DNA of 48,318 nucleotides, taken from contig CAZMEV010000012.1 of the NCBI GenBank assembly GCA_964565375.1, forward strand, positions 1-48,318, read 5' to 3'. Source of the stretch: SLAN01 sp964565375. GTDB taxonomy: Bacteria; Spirochaetota; Spirochaetia; DSM-27196; SKKC01. Position 1 is the stretch's first letter, and each line of letters begins with the position of its first letter. Under the pieces are notes generated by a model. It saw nothing but the letters and a program-made list of their open reading frames with translations. It was not told the DNA's origin and did no database searches. The position numbers and the translations under genes were made by a program. Of this stretch, positions 24,302-33,064 are shown piece after piece.

Positions 24302-24922
24302 CTATGCATCGCCGGGCGAGGCATCTTCCTTGAGCGAGAACAGGGGAAGAGAGAGGTCCCGATACAGCGCACCGAGGCGAACAACGAGCACAGCAGCGAC
24401 GGCGAGGGGTGCGGAAAGCTCAACGAACACGCCTGCGTAATGAGCTGCGACATGAATGGTTGCACCGAGCATGGATGCGGTAGCGTATATCTCGCGCCGC
24501 AGGACCAACGGTGTTTCGCCGGAAAGCTGATCCCGGATCATTCCGCCGACAATGGCTGTCACAACGCCCATCGCAATTGCAATATACGGGCTCACCCCGG
24601 ATTCGAGTGCACGCTCTGCTCCGATGACCGAGAACGCTGCGAGGCCGAGCGCGTCAGCCGGCGGAAGCAGCGCACGGGTAATGTAGTGCCAGCGCGCGAG
24701 TACAACGGTCATCAGCGCGGATCCGACGGCAATCCAGAGGTAGTATGTCTGCCCGATCCAGAAAACGCTGCGCCCTAACAGCAGATCGCGGAGCGTACCC
24801 CCGCCAACAGCGGTCACTACTGCAAGCACCACCACCCCGAAGAGGTCCATCTGTTTGCGGCCGGCCACGAGGGCGCCGGAGACGGCAAAGACCGCAGTGC
24901 CGATCATATCAAGTACATCCAT
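24302..24922 (-). CDS. TRIC/UPF0126 (YicG-like) membrane protein
   Basis: 206 residues from the ATG at 24922, matching the usual size. Two repeats of a three-helix unit are seen, each with the family GG-x-x-RD motif: FAVSGALVAGRKQMDLFGVVVLA then GGGTLRDLLLGR, and GLAAFSVIGAERAL then IVGGMIRDQLSGE. Members form trimeric cation channels (TRIC type) in bacteria; others were long annotated as UPF0126. The frame stays open upstream through the repeats and the N gap, but that part is low-complexity and should not be translated. The gene is divergent from the PPDK-like fusion gene. Confidence 0.9.
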   Translation of the reverse strand: MDVLDMIGTAVFAVSGALVAGRKQMDLFGVVVLAVVTAVGGGTLRDLLLGRSVFWIGQTYYLWIAVGSALMTVVLARWHYITRALLPPADALGLAAFSVIGAERALESGVSPYIAIAMGVVTAIVGGMIRDQLSGETPLVLRREIYATASMLGATIHVAAHYAGVFVELSAPLAVAAVLVVRLGALYRDLSLPLFSLKEDASPGDA

Positions 24923-24962
24923 AATTGCGCGATCGGGAATATACCACCGCGAAACGTGCCCC

Positions 24963-25225
24963 GGCCAACTCGGCGGGCCGCCCGCGGACAGGCCGACCCG
25001 GCGGCCGGGGCAACCCATGGGCGGGCCAACTCGGCGGGCCGCCCGCGGACAGGCCGACCCGGCGGCCGGGGCAACCCANNNNNNNNNNNNNNNNNNNNNN
25101 NNNNNNNNNNNNNNNNNNNNNNNNNNNNNNNNNNNNNNNNNNNNNNNNNNNNNNNNNNNNNNNNNNNNNNNNNNNNNNTGGGCGGGCCAACTCGGCGGGC
25201 CGACGCGCGGGCCGGCCGGGCATAC
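24963..25225. repeat. 61-bp GC-rich tandem repeat containing the assembly gap
   Basis: One copy starts at about 24963 and the next at about 25024, with period 61 and GGCCAACTCGGCGGGCC near the start of each. The second copy runs into the Ns and another begins just after them at about 25184. The right-hand copy then diverges at 25203. Copy number in the genome is unknown. Confidence 0.85.
25079..25178. other. 100-base run of N (assembly gap)
   Basis: Exactly 100 Ns, the conventional placeholder for a gap of unknown length. It lies inside the 61-bp repeat array, which is the likely reason assembly failed. Confidence 0.98.
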
Positions 25226-25319
25226 AGAGCCCCCGCCCCAACACCGGCACATTGCCGGCACACTCACCCGCCCGCGGGCTGTCGCAAGCACACCAGTCCC
25301 GTTACACTAGCAGGTATCT

Positions 25320-27905
25320 ATGAGTGAACCGCGTTGCTCCACAGGTATTGCCTCACTCGACGAGGCGCTCGGCGGAATTATTCTCGGGGATAATGTGGTC
25401 TTTCGATTTTCCGAGATCGGTATGTATCGTGAGGCGTGTCGCGCCCTTGCTGCGGAGGCGAAGCGCGAAGGCAGACCGCTTCACTACTTTCGGTTTGCAC
25501 GGCATGACCCGCTGCTCGCCGAAGACGATACGATTACAATCCACGACACACGCCCGGGCCGCGGCTTCGAACGGTTCATAAGCGAGATTCACAGCGTCAT
25601 TCGCAAACAGGGACTGTACAGTTATTACGTGTTCGACCTGCTCTCCGAGCTCAGCAGCACATACTTCAGCGACCGGATGATCGGGAACTTCTTCCGAATT
25701 ACATGCCCCTATCTCAGAAGGCTGCGCACGGTTGCCTACTTCGGCGTACAGCGATACGTGCACTCCTACCACGCAACCGATCTCATACGCGGTACGACCC
25801 AGGTAATGCTCGATCTTTATGAGTACGAAGGCGGGCACTACGCCCTGCCGGTGAAACTGGTGGACCGCGACAATGCACCGCGGCTTCTGCGCCTGCAGCG
25901 CCTCGAGGGCGGCCGCGCGTATACGGTACCGGACAGCAATACGATTACCCGCGTGGTTGGAAGTACGCCCTGGCCGGGGCTGCCGTCGGCAAGTTACCGC
26001 ATGATCGGCATATGGGACCGCACGTTCCTGCGCGCCGAGGAGATCGCCTCGCGCGAACCGCCTGACTCGCGCGAGCGCAACCGGGCATTCAGCGAAGCGC
26101 TGTTTCTTCTCACCGGCGCGAAGGAGCGCATGCGGAATCTGCTCCGTCGCTACCTCTCGCTCGAGGACCTTATTCGCATCTGGAAACGTATGATCGGCAC
26201 CGGCATGATCGGCGGTAAGGCAACCGGCATGCTCGCCGCACATGCCATCCTCAAAGCCCGCGACGAGCGCTGGAACGATCTTATCGAAGAACATGATTCG
26301 TTCTACATAGGCTCGGATGTTTTCTACAGCTTTCTCGTGGAAAACGATTGCTGGTGGTACCGCCAGCTTCAAAAAGACCCGAAGCACTTTCTCGACCGAA
26401 ACGACCAGATCCGGGAGCAGCTGCTTGCCGGGCACTTCCCGCCCTACATAACCCGGCGAATCGACGACATGCTCGAATACTTCGGACGTGCACCCATTAT
26501 CGTGCGCTCTTCGAGTCTCCTCGAGGACGCCTTCGGCAATGCATTTGCCGGAAAGTACGACAGCATCTTCTGCCCGAATCAGGGAAGCTTCGAGGAGCGG
26601 CGGAAACAGTTCTTCGACGCGGCGCGATGGATTTACGCCGGCACCATGAGTCGTGAAGCGCTCGAATACCGCAAGGACCGCGGAATACTCGACCGCGATG
26701 AACAAATGGCGTTGCTCGTGCAGCGGGTCTCGGGTCGACAGCACGGGCAGTGGTTCATGCCGCACGCCGCCGGCGTCGGGCTTTCATTTAACCCCTATGT
26801 ATGGAATCCGAGTATCGACCCCGATGCAGGGGTGCTCAGACTGGTACTCGGCCTTGGAACACGGGCTGTTGATATAAGCGAGGATGACTTTGCCCGCGTG
26901 GTCGCGTTGAATGCTCCACGGCTCCGCCCGGAAGCCGACACCGACGCGCAGCGGCGCTACACCCAGCGACAGGCGGATGCGCTGAACCTCTCCACCAACC
27001 GGCTCGAATCGGTGGAAATCGCAACCCTGCTTGCCGAAACAGACGACCTGCCGGTGAGCCTGCTTACCAGACCCGACCGCTCACGCCGGGAGGCCTTCGG
27101 GAGCGCAAGGCGCAGCAGCACACCGGCCGCATCCGAACGGCTGACGAGTTTCGACCCGCTGTTTGACCGAACCAGCTTCATTGGCGACATGCGCAACATG
27201 CTCGGTCACCTCGAAGCTGCGTACGGCGCTCCGGTCGATGCGGAGTTCACCGCAACCTTTGACGAGAACAATGGCTACAGCGTAAACGTTGTGCAGTGCC
27301 GCCCCCTGCAGGTAAAAGGCCGGTCGGTAGAATCCGTTCCGCTCCCCGAGCTTTCCCCGGAGGACACCCTTATTGTCAGTAACGGAGCGGTTATCGGTCA
27401 CAGTCGAAGTATGTGCATCGACCGGATCGTGATCGTTCGTCCCGAGTGTTACAGCGAACTGAGTGAGCCCCGCCGGTATGAAGTCGCAGGAAGTCTCAGG
27501 CAGGCGGTCGAGCAACGGCACCCGGACGAGGTTATTCTTCTCATTGGCCCGGGCCGCTGGGGCACAAGCACGCCCTCACTCGGCGTACCCGCACGCTTCG
27601 CCGACATAGCCGGAGCGACCGCGATTATGGAGGTCGATGTCATGCACGAGGGCCTTGTCCCCGACCTGTCGCTCGGCACGCATGTATTTCACGAAATGGT
27701 TGAACTCGATCTTCTGTATGTTGCCCACTTCACCGCAGGGGAAGGCAATGTGCTCGACTTCGACACCCTCTACGCCCTTCCCGAGGACGGCAACAGCACC
27801 CTTCCCTGCATAAGCGTCAAGTCAGGCCGCACGAACGGGTGCAGGCTTCGCCTGAATGCCGACACCCGCGCACAGTGTTGCATTATCTACTGGGAGGAAG
27901 AATAG
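25320..27905 (+). CDS. KaiC-like domain fused to a PPDK-type ATP-grasp domain
   Basis: An 861-residue protein. Residues 1-230 resemble a KaiC/RecA-fold domain (CSTGIASLDEALGGIILGDNVVF) but lack the Gly-Lys-Thr P-loop, so nucleotide binding there is doubtful. Residues about 285-690 form the PEP-synthase/PPDK N-terminal ATP-binding domain: GTGMIGGKATGMLAA, PIIVRSSSLLEDAFGNAFAG and the closing VNVVQCRPLQV. The phosphohistidine and PEP-binding domains of true dikinases are missing. A last domain (about 700-861) contains LLIGPGRWGTSTPSLGVP and SLGTHVFHEMVELDLLYV, and I cannot name it. It may phosphorylate or sense a metabolite, which is speculation. The ATG has a weak AGG upstream. Confidence 0.82.
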   Translation: MSEPRCSTGIASLDEALGGIILGDNVVFRFSEIGMYREACRALAAEAKREGRPLHYFRFARHDPLLAEDDTITIHDTRPGRGFERFISEIHSVIRKQGLYSYYVFDLLSELSSTYFSDRMIGNFFRITCPYLRRLRTVAYFGVQRYVHSYHATDLIRGTTQVMLDLYEYEGGHYALPVKLVDRDNAPRLLRLQRLEGGRAYTVPDSNTITRVVGSTPWPGLPSASYRMIGIWDRTFLRAEEIASREPPDSRERNRAFSEALFLLTGAKERMRNLLRRYLSLEDLIRIWKRMIGTGMIGGKATGMLAAHAILKARDERWNDLIEEHDSFYIGSDVFYSFLVENDCWWYRQLQKDPKHFLDRNDQIREQLLAGHFPPYITRRIDDMLEYFGRAPIIVRSSSLLEDAFGNAFAGKYDSIFCPNQGSFEERRKQFFDAARWIYAGTMSREALEYRKDRGILDRDEQMALLVQRVSGRQHGQWFMPHAAGVGLSFNPYVWNPSIDPDAGVLRLVLGLGTRAVDISEDDFARVVALNAPRLRPEADTDAQRRYTQRQADALNLSTNRLESVEIATLLAETDDLPVSLLTRPDRSRREAFGSARRSSTPAASERLTSFDPLFDRTSFIGDMRNMLGHLEAAYGAPVDAEFTATFDENNGYSVNVVQCRPLQVKGRSVESVPLPELSPEDTLIVSNGAVIGHSRSMCIDRIVIVRPECYSELSEPRRYEVAGSLRQAVEQRHPDEVILLIGPGRWGTSTPSLGVPARFADIAGATAIMEVDVMHEGLVPDLSLGTHVFHEMVELDLLYVAHFTAGEGNVLDFDTLYALPEDGNSTLPCISVKSGRTNGCRLRLNADTRAQCCIIYWEEE

Positions 27906-28020
27906 GAGTTAGAGGTTGATGGTTCGCCGCGCGCCCATGAAAGCCGGGCCCGCGCCGCGGATAGAGCGTGGCGAATAGAGGGTGGCGGCAAGCCCCGGGG
28001 GCGACCGCCGCCTACGCCAA

Positions 28021-28120
28021 TTCCGGGTCGCCTGCACCACGTCCGGGTCGCCTGCACCACGTCCGGGTCGCCTGCACCACGTCCGGGTCGCCTGCACCAC
28101 GTCCGGGTCGCCTACACCAC
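28021..28120 (-). repeat. Five 20-bp tandem repeats running into the gdhA stop
   Basis: GTCCGGGTCGCCTGCACCAC is repeated head to tail five times with no spacers. The first and last copies have one mismatch each. The last copy (28101-28120) contains the gdhA stop codon: TAG there is CAG in the other copies. The repeat therefore looks like an amplified gene end. The remaining 27906-28020 spacer shows no gene. Confidence 0.9.
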
Positions 28121-29449
28121 GCCCTGGTCGAGAAGCGCGTCAGCCATGCGGGTGAAGCCCGCTGCGTTGGCCCCGAGCACGTAGTTTCCAGGATCGCCGT
28201 AGCGCTCTGCCGCTTCGCGGGCGTCCGCGTGAATGGTGCGCATAATCTGGTCGAGCCTGGAGTCGACCTCCTCATATGTCCAGTTCAGCCTCATCGCGTT
28301 CTGACTCATCTCGAGCCCGGAGACAGCAACGCCGCCGGCATTCGCGGCTTTCCCCGGACCGTAGAGAACGCCTGCTTCCTGGAACACATCCACCGCCTCC
28401 GGCGTGCAGGGCATATTGGCCCCTTCGGAAACGACCTCGCAGCCATTGTTGACGAGTTTGCGCGCAGCGTCCGCATCTATTTCGTTCTGTGTAGCGCTGG
28501 GAAACGCGGCGAAACAGGGAACAGACCACGGGGATTCATTCTGCTTGTACTCGCAGTCGAACTCGCCGGCATACTTCTGGATCCGTCCCCGCCGAATGTT
28601 CTTCAGGTCCATGACGAACTCGAGCTTGCGCTCATCTATACCCTCGGGATCGTAAATGGTGCCGCTCGAGTCGGAAAGCGTTACCGGCTTCGCGCCAAGC
28701 TCAAGAAGCTTCCGGCAGGTGAACTGCGCGACGTTTCCGGACCCGGAGACAACGCACTCCTTGCCTTCGAGGCTTTTGCCGGCCTCAGCAAGCATTTCGC
28801 GGGCGAAATATACCGATCCGAAGCCGGTTGCCTCCGGGCGAATAAGCGATCCTCCCCACCCGAGGCGCTTACCGGTGAGAATGCCGGTGGCTTCATTGGC
28901 CATGCGCTTGTACTGCCCGTAAAGATAGCCGATTTCCCGGGCGCCGACCCCGATATCGCCGGCGGGCACGTCGGTGTTTGCCCCGATGTGCCGCATAAGC
29001 TCGGTCATGAAGCTCTGGCAGAAGCGCATGACCTCCCCGTCACTTTTGCCCTTCGGGTCGAAATCGCTGCCACCTTTGCCGGCGCCGAGCGGCAATGTTG
29101 TCAACGCATTCTTGAATGTCTGCTCGAAGGCAAGAAACTTCAGAATACTCAGGTTCACCGTGGGGTGGAACCGAAGCCCGCCTTTGTACGGGCCGAGGGT
29201 GTTGGTGTGCTGAATGCGGTATCCGCGATTTACGCGCGGATGGCCGGTATCATCCACCCATGTAACTCGGAAAATGATGGCTCTGTCCGGCTCGACTATA
29301 CGCTCGAGGATCGCCGCTTCCTGGTATTCCGGATGCTCGCTCAGTACCGGTTCGAGGGTGGAAAACACTTCACGGACGGCCTGGTGAAACTCCCGTTCGC
29401 CCGGACTGCGCCGCTCGAGATCCTCAAGTACTCGTTTAACATAGCTCAT
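28112..29449 (-). CDS. gdhA: Glutamate dehydrogenase, NADP-type family
   Basis: 445 residues, close to E. coli GdhA (447). It interconverts 2-oxoglutarate plus ammonia and glutamate in the cytoplasm. The substrate region is complete: GPYKGGLRFHPTVNLS (residues 86-101) and PLGAGKGGSDFDPKGKSD with the catalytic Lys125. The downstream part has VPAGDIGVGAREIGYLYGQYKR, RPEATGFGSVYFA and the nucleotide-binding CVVSGSGNVAQ. Cofactor preference is by family resemblance only. AAAGGA lies about 13 bases before the ATG. Its stop codon is embedded in a 20-bp tandem repeat array. A 539-residue frame on the opposite strand is a shadow of this gene. Confidence 0.96.
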   Translation of the reverse strand: MSYVKRVLEDLERRSPGEREFHQAVREVFSTLEPVLSEHPEYQEAAILERIVEPDRAIIFRVTWVDDTGHPRVNRGYRIQHTNTLGPYKGGLRFHPTVNLSILKFLAFEQTFKNALTTLPLGAGKGGSDFDPKGKSDGEVMRFCQSFMTELMRHIGANTDVPAGDIGVGAREIGYLYGQYKRMANEATGILTGKRLGWGGSLIRPEATGFGSVYFAREMLAEAGKSLEGKECVVSGSGNVAQFTCRKLLELGAKPVTLSDSSGTIYDPEGIDERKLEFVMDLKNIRRGRIQKYAGEFDCEYKQNESPWSVPCFAAFPSATQNEIDADAARKLVNNGCEVVSEGANMPCTPEAVDVFQEAGVLYGPGKAANAGGVAVSGLEMSQNAMRLNWTYEEVDSRLDQIMRTIHADAREAAERYGDPGNYVLGANAAGFTRMADALLDQGVV

Positions 29450-29486
29450 CGATATATTCGTTCCTTTCCGCTTCTCTCAGTGTGGA

Positions 29487-29510
29487 GGCGTTATCGTGAA
29501 CGAAAACGCC
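29487..29510 (-). promoter_or_regulatory. Hairpin in the gdhA leader
   Basis: GGCGTT (29487-29492) and AACGCC (29505-29510) form a 6-bp stem with a 12-base loop, 38 bases before the gdhA start. It could be an operator or leader hairpin. No promoter could be assigned with confidence in the 29450-29676 spacer. Confidence 0.3.
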
Positions 29511-29676
29511 CTGGAGCGCAAACGTCTACCAGTCTGTGGATGGATTGCTTATTTGCGTGTTTCTCAAATGACCGGGAAAAAGCTTAGCTGTATGGTATCC
29601 TGTATTCTATCGGATATCGAGGGCATGTGGTAAAGTTTCTGTAGGGACTGGAGAGAGACGGGAGGGCTGAAACCAC

Positions 29677-32600
29677 TTGGTTGCGGGCAACGGCAATTCA
29701 AACGAACGATACCGCCGCGTAATCGACTCGGCCCCCTACGCCTACGCCTATCACCGTCTGATTACCGACAGGTCCGGCACACCGGTCGACTATGAGTTTG
29801 TCGAAGTCAATCCCGCCTTTGAGAAAATGGTTGGAATACCGTCGGAGTCGCTCATCGGAAAGACCGTGACGGAGGTGCTCCCCGGCATCCGCGACGGTGA
29901 GTTTGACTGGGTTGCATTCTACGGCGAAGTTACGCTTGCGCAGACCTCCCGCACCTTCGAGCAATACTCCGCTCCCCTCGACCGCTGGTATCACGTTCAG
30001 GCCCAAAGCCCGGAACCGGGGTATTTCTCCACGATCTTCTTTGATATAACCGAACAGAAGCATCAGCAGCAATACCTCTCACAGCAGAAAGATTTCCTGT
30101 CCAAACTCATCCAGAATCTTCCGGATGGATTCGTGCTGCTCAACAGCGACGGCGCGCATGTAGAAGTGAATCAACGATTTACCGAAATGCTCGGATACAC
30201 GCAGGAGGACCTCGCGGGCGGGACTCCTCCCTTTCCGTACTGGCCTGAGCAAAACCAGCAGGAAATTGCAGAAGCATTCACATATACAAAGGCGACCGGC
30301 GGGGGATCATTCGAGCTCGATTTCCGGCACAAGGACGGAACTATTGTCCCCGTCCAGGTCAACGCCGGAGCCATAACGGACATCCACGGCCAGCCGGTCA
30401 ACTACTTCGCAACAATCCGCGATATGAGCCTTCAGCGCCGGTTCGAGAAACGCCTGCAGTATCGATTTGAGCTCCAGCGGACCATTGCAGAGGTATCAAG
30501 CGAGTTTGTCGCCGCCGACCGACGCACAATGGCATCGCGCGTCGACCGTATGCTCGCGGCGGTAGGCACCTGCCTGGAGGTCGACCGTGCGTACATATTC
30601 GAGTTCAGCTCAGACAGGCAGCACATGAGTAACACGCACGAGTGGCGCGCCGAGGGTGTTGCGAGCGTCAGGGATTCGCTGCAGGAGATCCCGCTCGACA
30701 CGCTGCCATGGTGGTCTGAGCGCATTCTCTCCGGCGCTCCGGTCCATGTGCCCGACAGGAATACCCTTCCGCGGGAGGCGCAGGCATTTCGAACGGAACT
30801 CGAACGCGAGCAGATTACATCCACCCTCCAGCTTCCGGTTACCAGCAGGACGACAATTTTCGGATTTCTCGGGTTCGATATAACTGGTGGCGAACGCACA
30901 TTCTCGGAGGAAGAACTGACCCTTCTGCAGTTGCTTTCAAACACCCTTGCCGATGCCCTGCAGAAAATGCGGGCCGAAGAACAGATGATAGCCGCCCGTG
31001 AGCAAGCGGAAGCAGCGAGTCGGGCGAAGTCGGACTTTCTCGCGAGAATGAGTCACGAGATCCGCACCCCCATGAACGCGGTAATCGGATTCACCGATCT
31101 CCTTCTTACCACTCGAGTGAGCGACCTTCAGAGACAGTACCTGAACCACGTTCATACTTCGGCCGGATCGCTTCTCGGCGTAATCGACGATATTCTCGAC
31201 TTTTCGAAGATCGAAGCGGGAAAACTCGACCTCGAGCGTACGCTCGTAGACCTGCCGCGACTCATTGAAACTGCCGTGGCGATCGTCGTCTATCGAGCGT
31301 ATGAGAAAGGACTCGAACTTATTCTCGATCTCGATCCGGACCTTCCGCACCTCGTATACACCGACCTGACCCGCCTCCACCAGGTGATCACCAACCTGCT
31401 GACAAACGCGGTCAAGTTCACCGAACGGGGAGAAGTTGAGCTGATTGTGCGGGCCGGTTCAATCGAAGAACCGGGCCGCGTGAGCTTTGCCGTACGCGAT
31501 ACCGGGCCAGGGGTACCCCGTAAGGACTACAAACGAATCTTCGAGTCATTCGCGCAGGCCGACCAGACGATTACCCGGCGCTTCGGCGGCACCGGCCTCG
31601 GCCTTCCCATTTCGAAATATCTCGTAGAGCAAATGGGAGGAACGCTTACCGTCGACAGTACACCGGGAGTGGGAAGCAGGTTCGAGTTCACCGTGCCGTT
31701 CGAGGTGGAGACGGTACAGGCACCCACTGACACGCCCGAACACCAACTCTCACGCGTGCTCATCGCCGAGACAAACCCGCGCGTCAGGGAGGTTCTCACG
31801 AGGCTTCTCGGCCGACTCGGAATAGAGTGCCTCGTTGTATCGGAGGGCGAACAGCTTCTTTCACAGCTTCACGAACAACGAAATCCGGCAGACGCCGTAT
31901 TCATCGACCATAACATGGGCGATCTCGACGGCATTCAGCTCTCCTCACGAATCCGTCAAAGCACAGACACGGCCATACGCAACCTCCCCCTCGTGCTCAT
32001 GCACAGCCCGACCGAGGGGCCCGAGCTTCGAGAACGCTGCGATGAACTCGGTATTCACCTGCAGCTTGTGAAGCCGGTACGCCCTTCATCCCTTTATGAA
32101 CTTATCGAATCGCTTTCCAATCCCGCGCCACAATACGAGGACTCCGGCTTCACCGGAGCGGAAGCGGAGCCGGGCGCCCTGCGTGCGGCAGAGGCCTGCA
32201 AGGCGGTGACGCTCCTTATCGCCGAGGACAACCGGTCGAATGCAATTCTCGCCGAAGATATGATGCAGGCGATGCTGCCGAACGCCCGGATTTTCCTCGC
32301 GGCCAATGGCCGGGAAGCAATAGAAGCGGTGCGTCAGCACTCACCGGACCTTGTCCTTATGGACATTCAAATGCCCGAACTCGACGGGGTGGAGGCCACC
32401 CGGGTCATACGTGAGGAAGAGTATGCGCTCGGTACGGGACAGCGCGTGCCGATCCTTGCGCTCACCGCAGGAGTAACGCACGAAGAACGCTCGCGGGCAA
32501 TGGAGGCCGGAATGGACGGCGAGATCGTTAAGCCGATCACAATCGAGCATACCCGAGAGATTCTCTCGCAATGGCTTCCGGAACAGGCATTTGCCGAAAC

Positions 32601-33042
32601 AGCGCGTGTGCTCGAAGCACGCAGGGAGTCTTCCGGGACAAGAAGCACCGGTTCCGAAGGTCAGGGGGATTCGCCCTTCTCAGAGGAGCAGCACACCATT
32701 GAGTACGCCACACTGGATGAGTTCAACAGCGCGCTCACAAACCGCGGATACCGGCCGGAAATGATTGAGGAATTGATCTCGCTGCTTCGAGAGCGAGTTC
32801 CTGAATTGATAGACGCGCTTACTCGGAACCTTTCGGCGGCTGCGGGTGAGACCGAACTGGCCAAGCTTGCCCGCGATGCCCATGCGGCGAAAGGTATTCT
32901 CAATTCCATAGACATGAACGAGACCGGGAGCACCGCCCTCGAAGCGGAGCGCGCAGCGAGGGCGGGAGAAACAGCGACCGCCGAACGGCACGCACATGCC
33001 CTTCTCGAAAAGCTGAAACAGCTTTCCGAACTGCTCCACTGA
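29677..33042 (+). CDS. PAS-PAS-GAF hybrid histidine kinase with two receivers and Hpt
   Basis: A 1121-residue sensor kinase with no membrane helix, so probably cytoplasmic. Order: PAS (about 10-130), PAS (about 140-255), GAF (about 265-430), HisKA with His460 (RMSHEIRTPMNAVIGF), HATPase with N box ITNLLTNAVKFTERG, DTGPGVP and FGGTGLGLPISK, receiver 1 (about 693-812, Asp744), receiver 2 (about 845-968, Asp896 in LVLMDIQMPELDG), and a C-terminal Hpt domain (His1069 in RDAHAAKGILNS). All phosphotransfer residues are present, giving a complete internal relay. No response regulator or output gene is adjacent. The start is a TTG with GGGAGG 11 bases upstream; the spot is uncertain by a few codons. 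Confidence 0.93.
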   Translation: MVAGNGNSNERYRRVIDSAPYAYAYHRLITDRSGTPVDYEFVEVNPAFEKMVGIPSESLIGKTVTEVLPGIRDGEFDWVAFYGEVTLAQTSRTFEQYSAPLDRWYHVQAQSPEPGYFSTIFFDITEQKHQQQYLSQQKDFLSKLIQNLPDGFVLLNSDGAHVEVNQRFTEMLGYTQEDLAGGTPPFPYWPEQNQQEIAEAFTYTKATGGGSFELDFRHKDGTIVPVQVNAGAITDIHGQPVNYFATIRDMSLQRRFEKRLQYRFELQRTIAEVSSEFVAADRRTMASRVDRMLAAVGTCLEVDRAYIFEFSSDRQHMSNTHEWRAEGVASVRDSLQEIPLDTLPWWSERILSGAPVHVPDRNTLPREAQAFRTELEREQITSTLQLPVTSRTTIFGFLGFDITGGERTFSEEELTLLQLLSNTLADALQKMRAEEQMIAAREQAEAASRAKSDFLARMSHEIRTPMNAVIGFTDLLLTTRVSDLQRQYLNHVHTSAGSLLGVIDDILDFSKIEAGKLDLERTLVDLPRLIETAVAIVVYRAYEKGLELILDLDPDLPHLVYTDLTRLHQVITNLLTNAVKFTERGEVELIVRAGSIEEPGRVSFAVRDTGPGVPRKDYKRIFESFAQADQTITRRFGGTGLGLPISKYLVEQMGGTLTVDSTPGVGSRFEFTVPFEVETVQAPTDTPEHQLSRVLIAETNPRVREVLTRLLGRLGIECLVVSEGEQLLSQLHEQRNPADAVFIDHNMGDLDGIQLSSRIRQSTDTAIRNLPLVLMHSPTEGPELRERCDELGIHLQLVKPVRPSSLYELIESLSNPAPQYEDSGFTGAEAEPGALRAAEACKAVTLLIAEDNRSNAILAEDMMQAMLPNARIFLAANGREAIEAVRQHSPDLVLMDIQMPELDGVEATRVIREEEYALGTGQRVPILALTAGVTHEERSRAMEAGMDGEIVKPITIEHTREILSQWLPEQAFAETARVLEARRESSGTRSTGSEGQGDSPFSEEQHTIEYATLDEFNSALTNRGYRPEMIEELISLLRERVPELIDALTRNLSAAAGETELAKLARDAHAAKGILNSIDMNETGSTALEAERAARAGETATAERHAHALLEKLKQLSELLH

Positions 33043-33064
33043 AATCAGTAGATCACGCGTCGCG

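Larger units (their letters stand above)
24923..25319. other. Divergent spacer with repeat array and gap
   Basis: Nearly 400 bases with no gene. It holds a TATATT box at about 24936-24943 that could serve the TRIC-like gene, the 61-bp GC-rich repeats, the N run, and TACACT (25303-25308) about 12 bases before the fusion-gene start. No convincing -35 boxes are seen. Confidence 0.5.

Noticed and set aside
24923..25291. N-terminal extension of the TRIC-like protein through the N run
   Set aside because: The translation consists of repeat-encoded low-complexity sequence and Ns. The ATG at 24922 gives the normal family length.
28021..28120. Possible CRISPR array
   Set aside because: The units are 20 bp and directly adjacent with no spacers, and no cas genes are present. 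It is a tandem repeat.
27968..29587. 539-codon plus-strand frame
   Set aside because: It is antisense to gdhA, whose protein is complete and conserved; the frame follows from high GC content and includes the tandem repeat.
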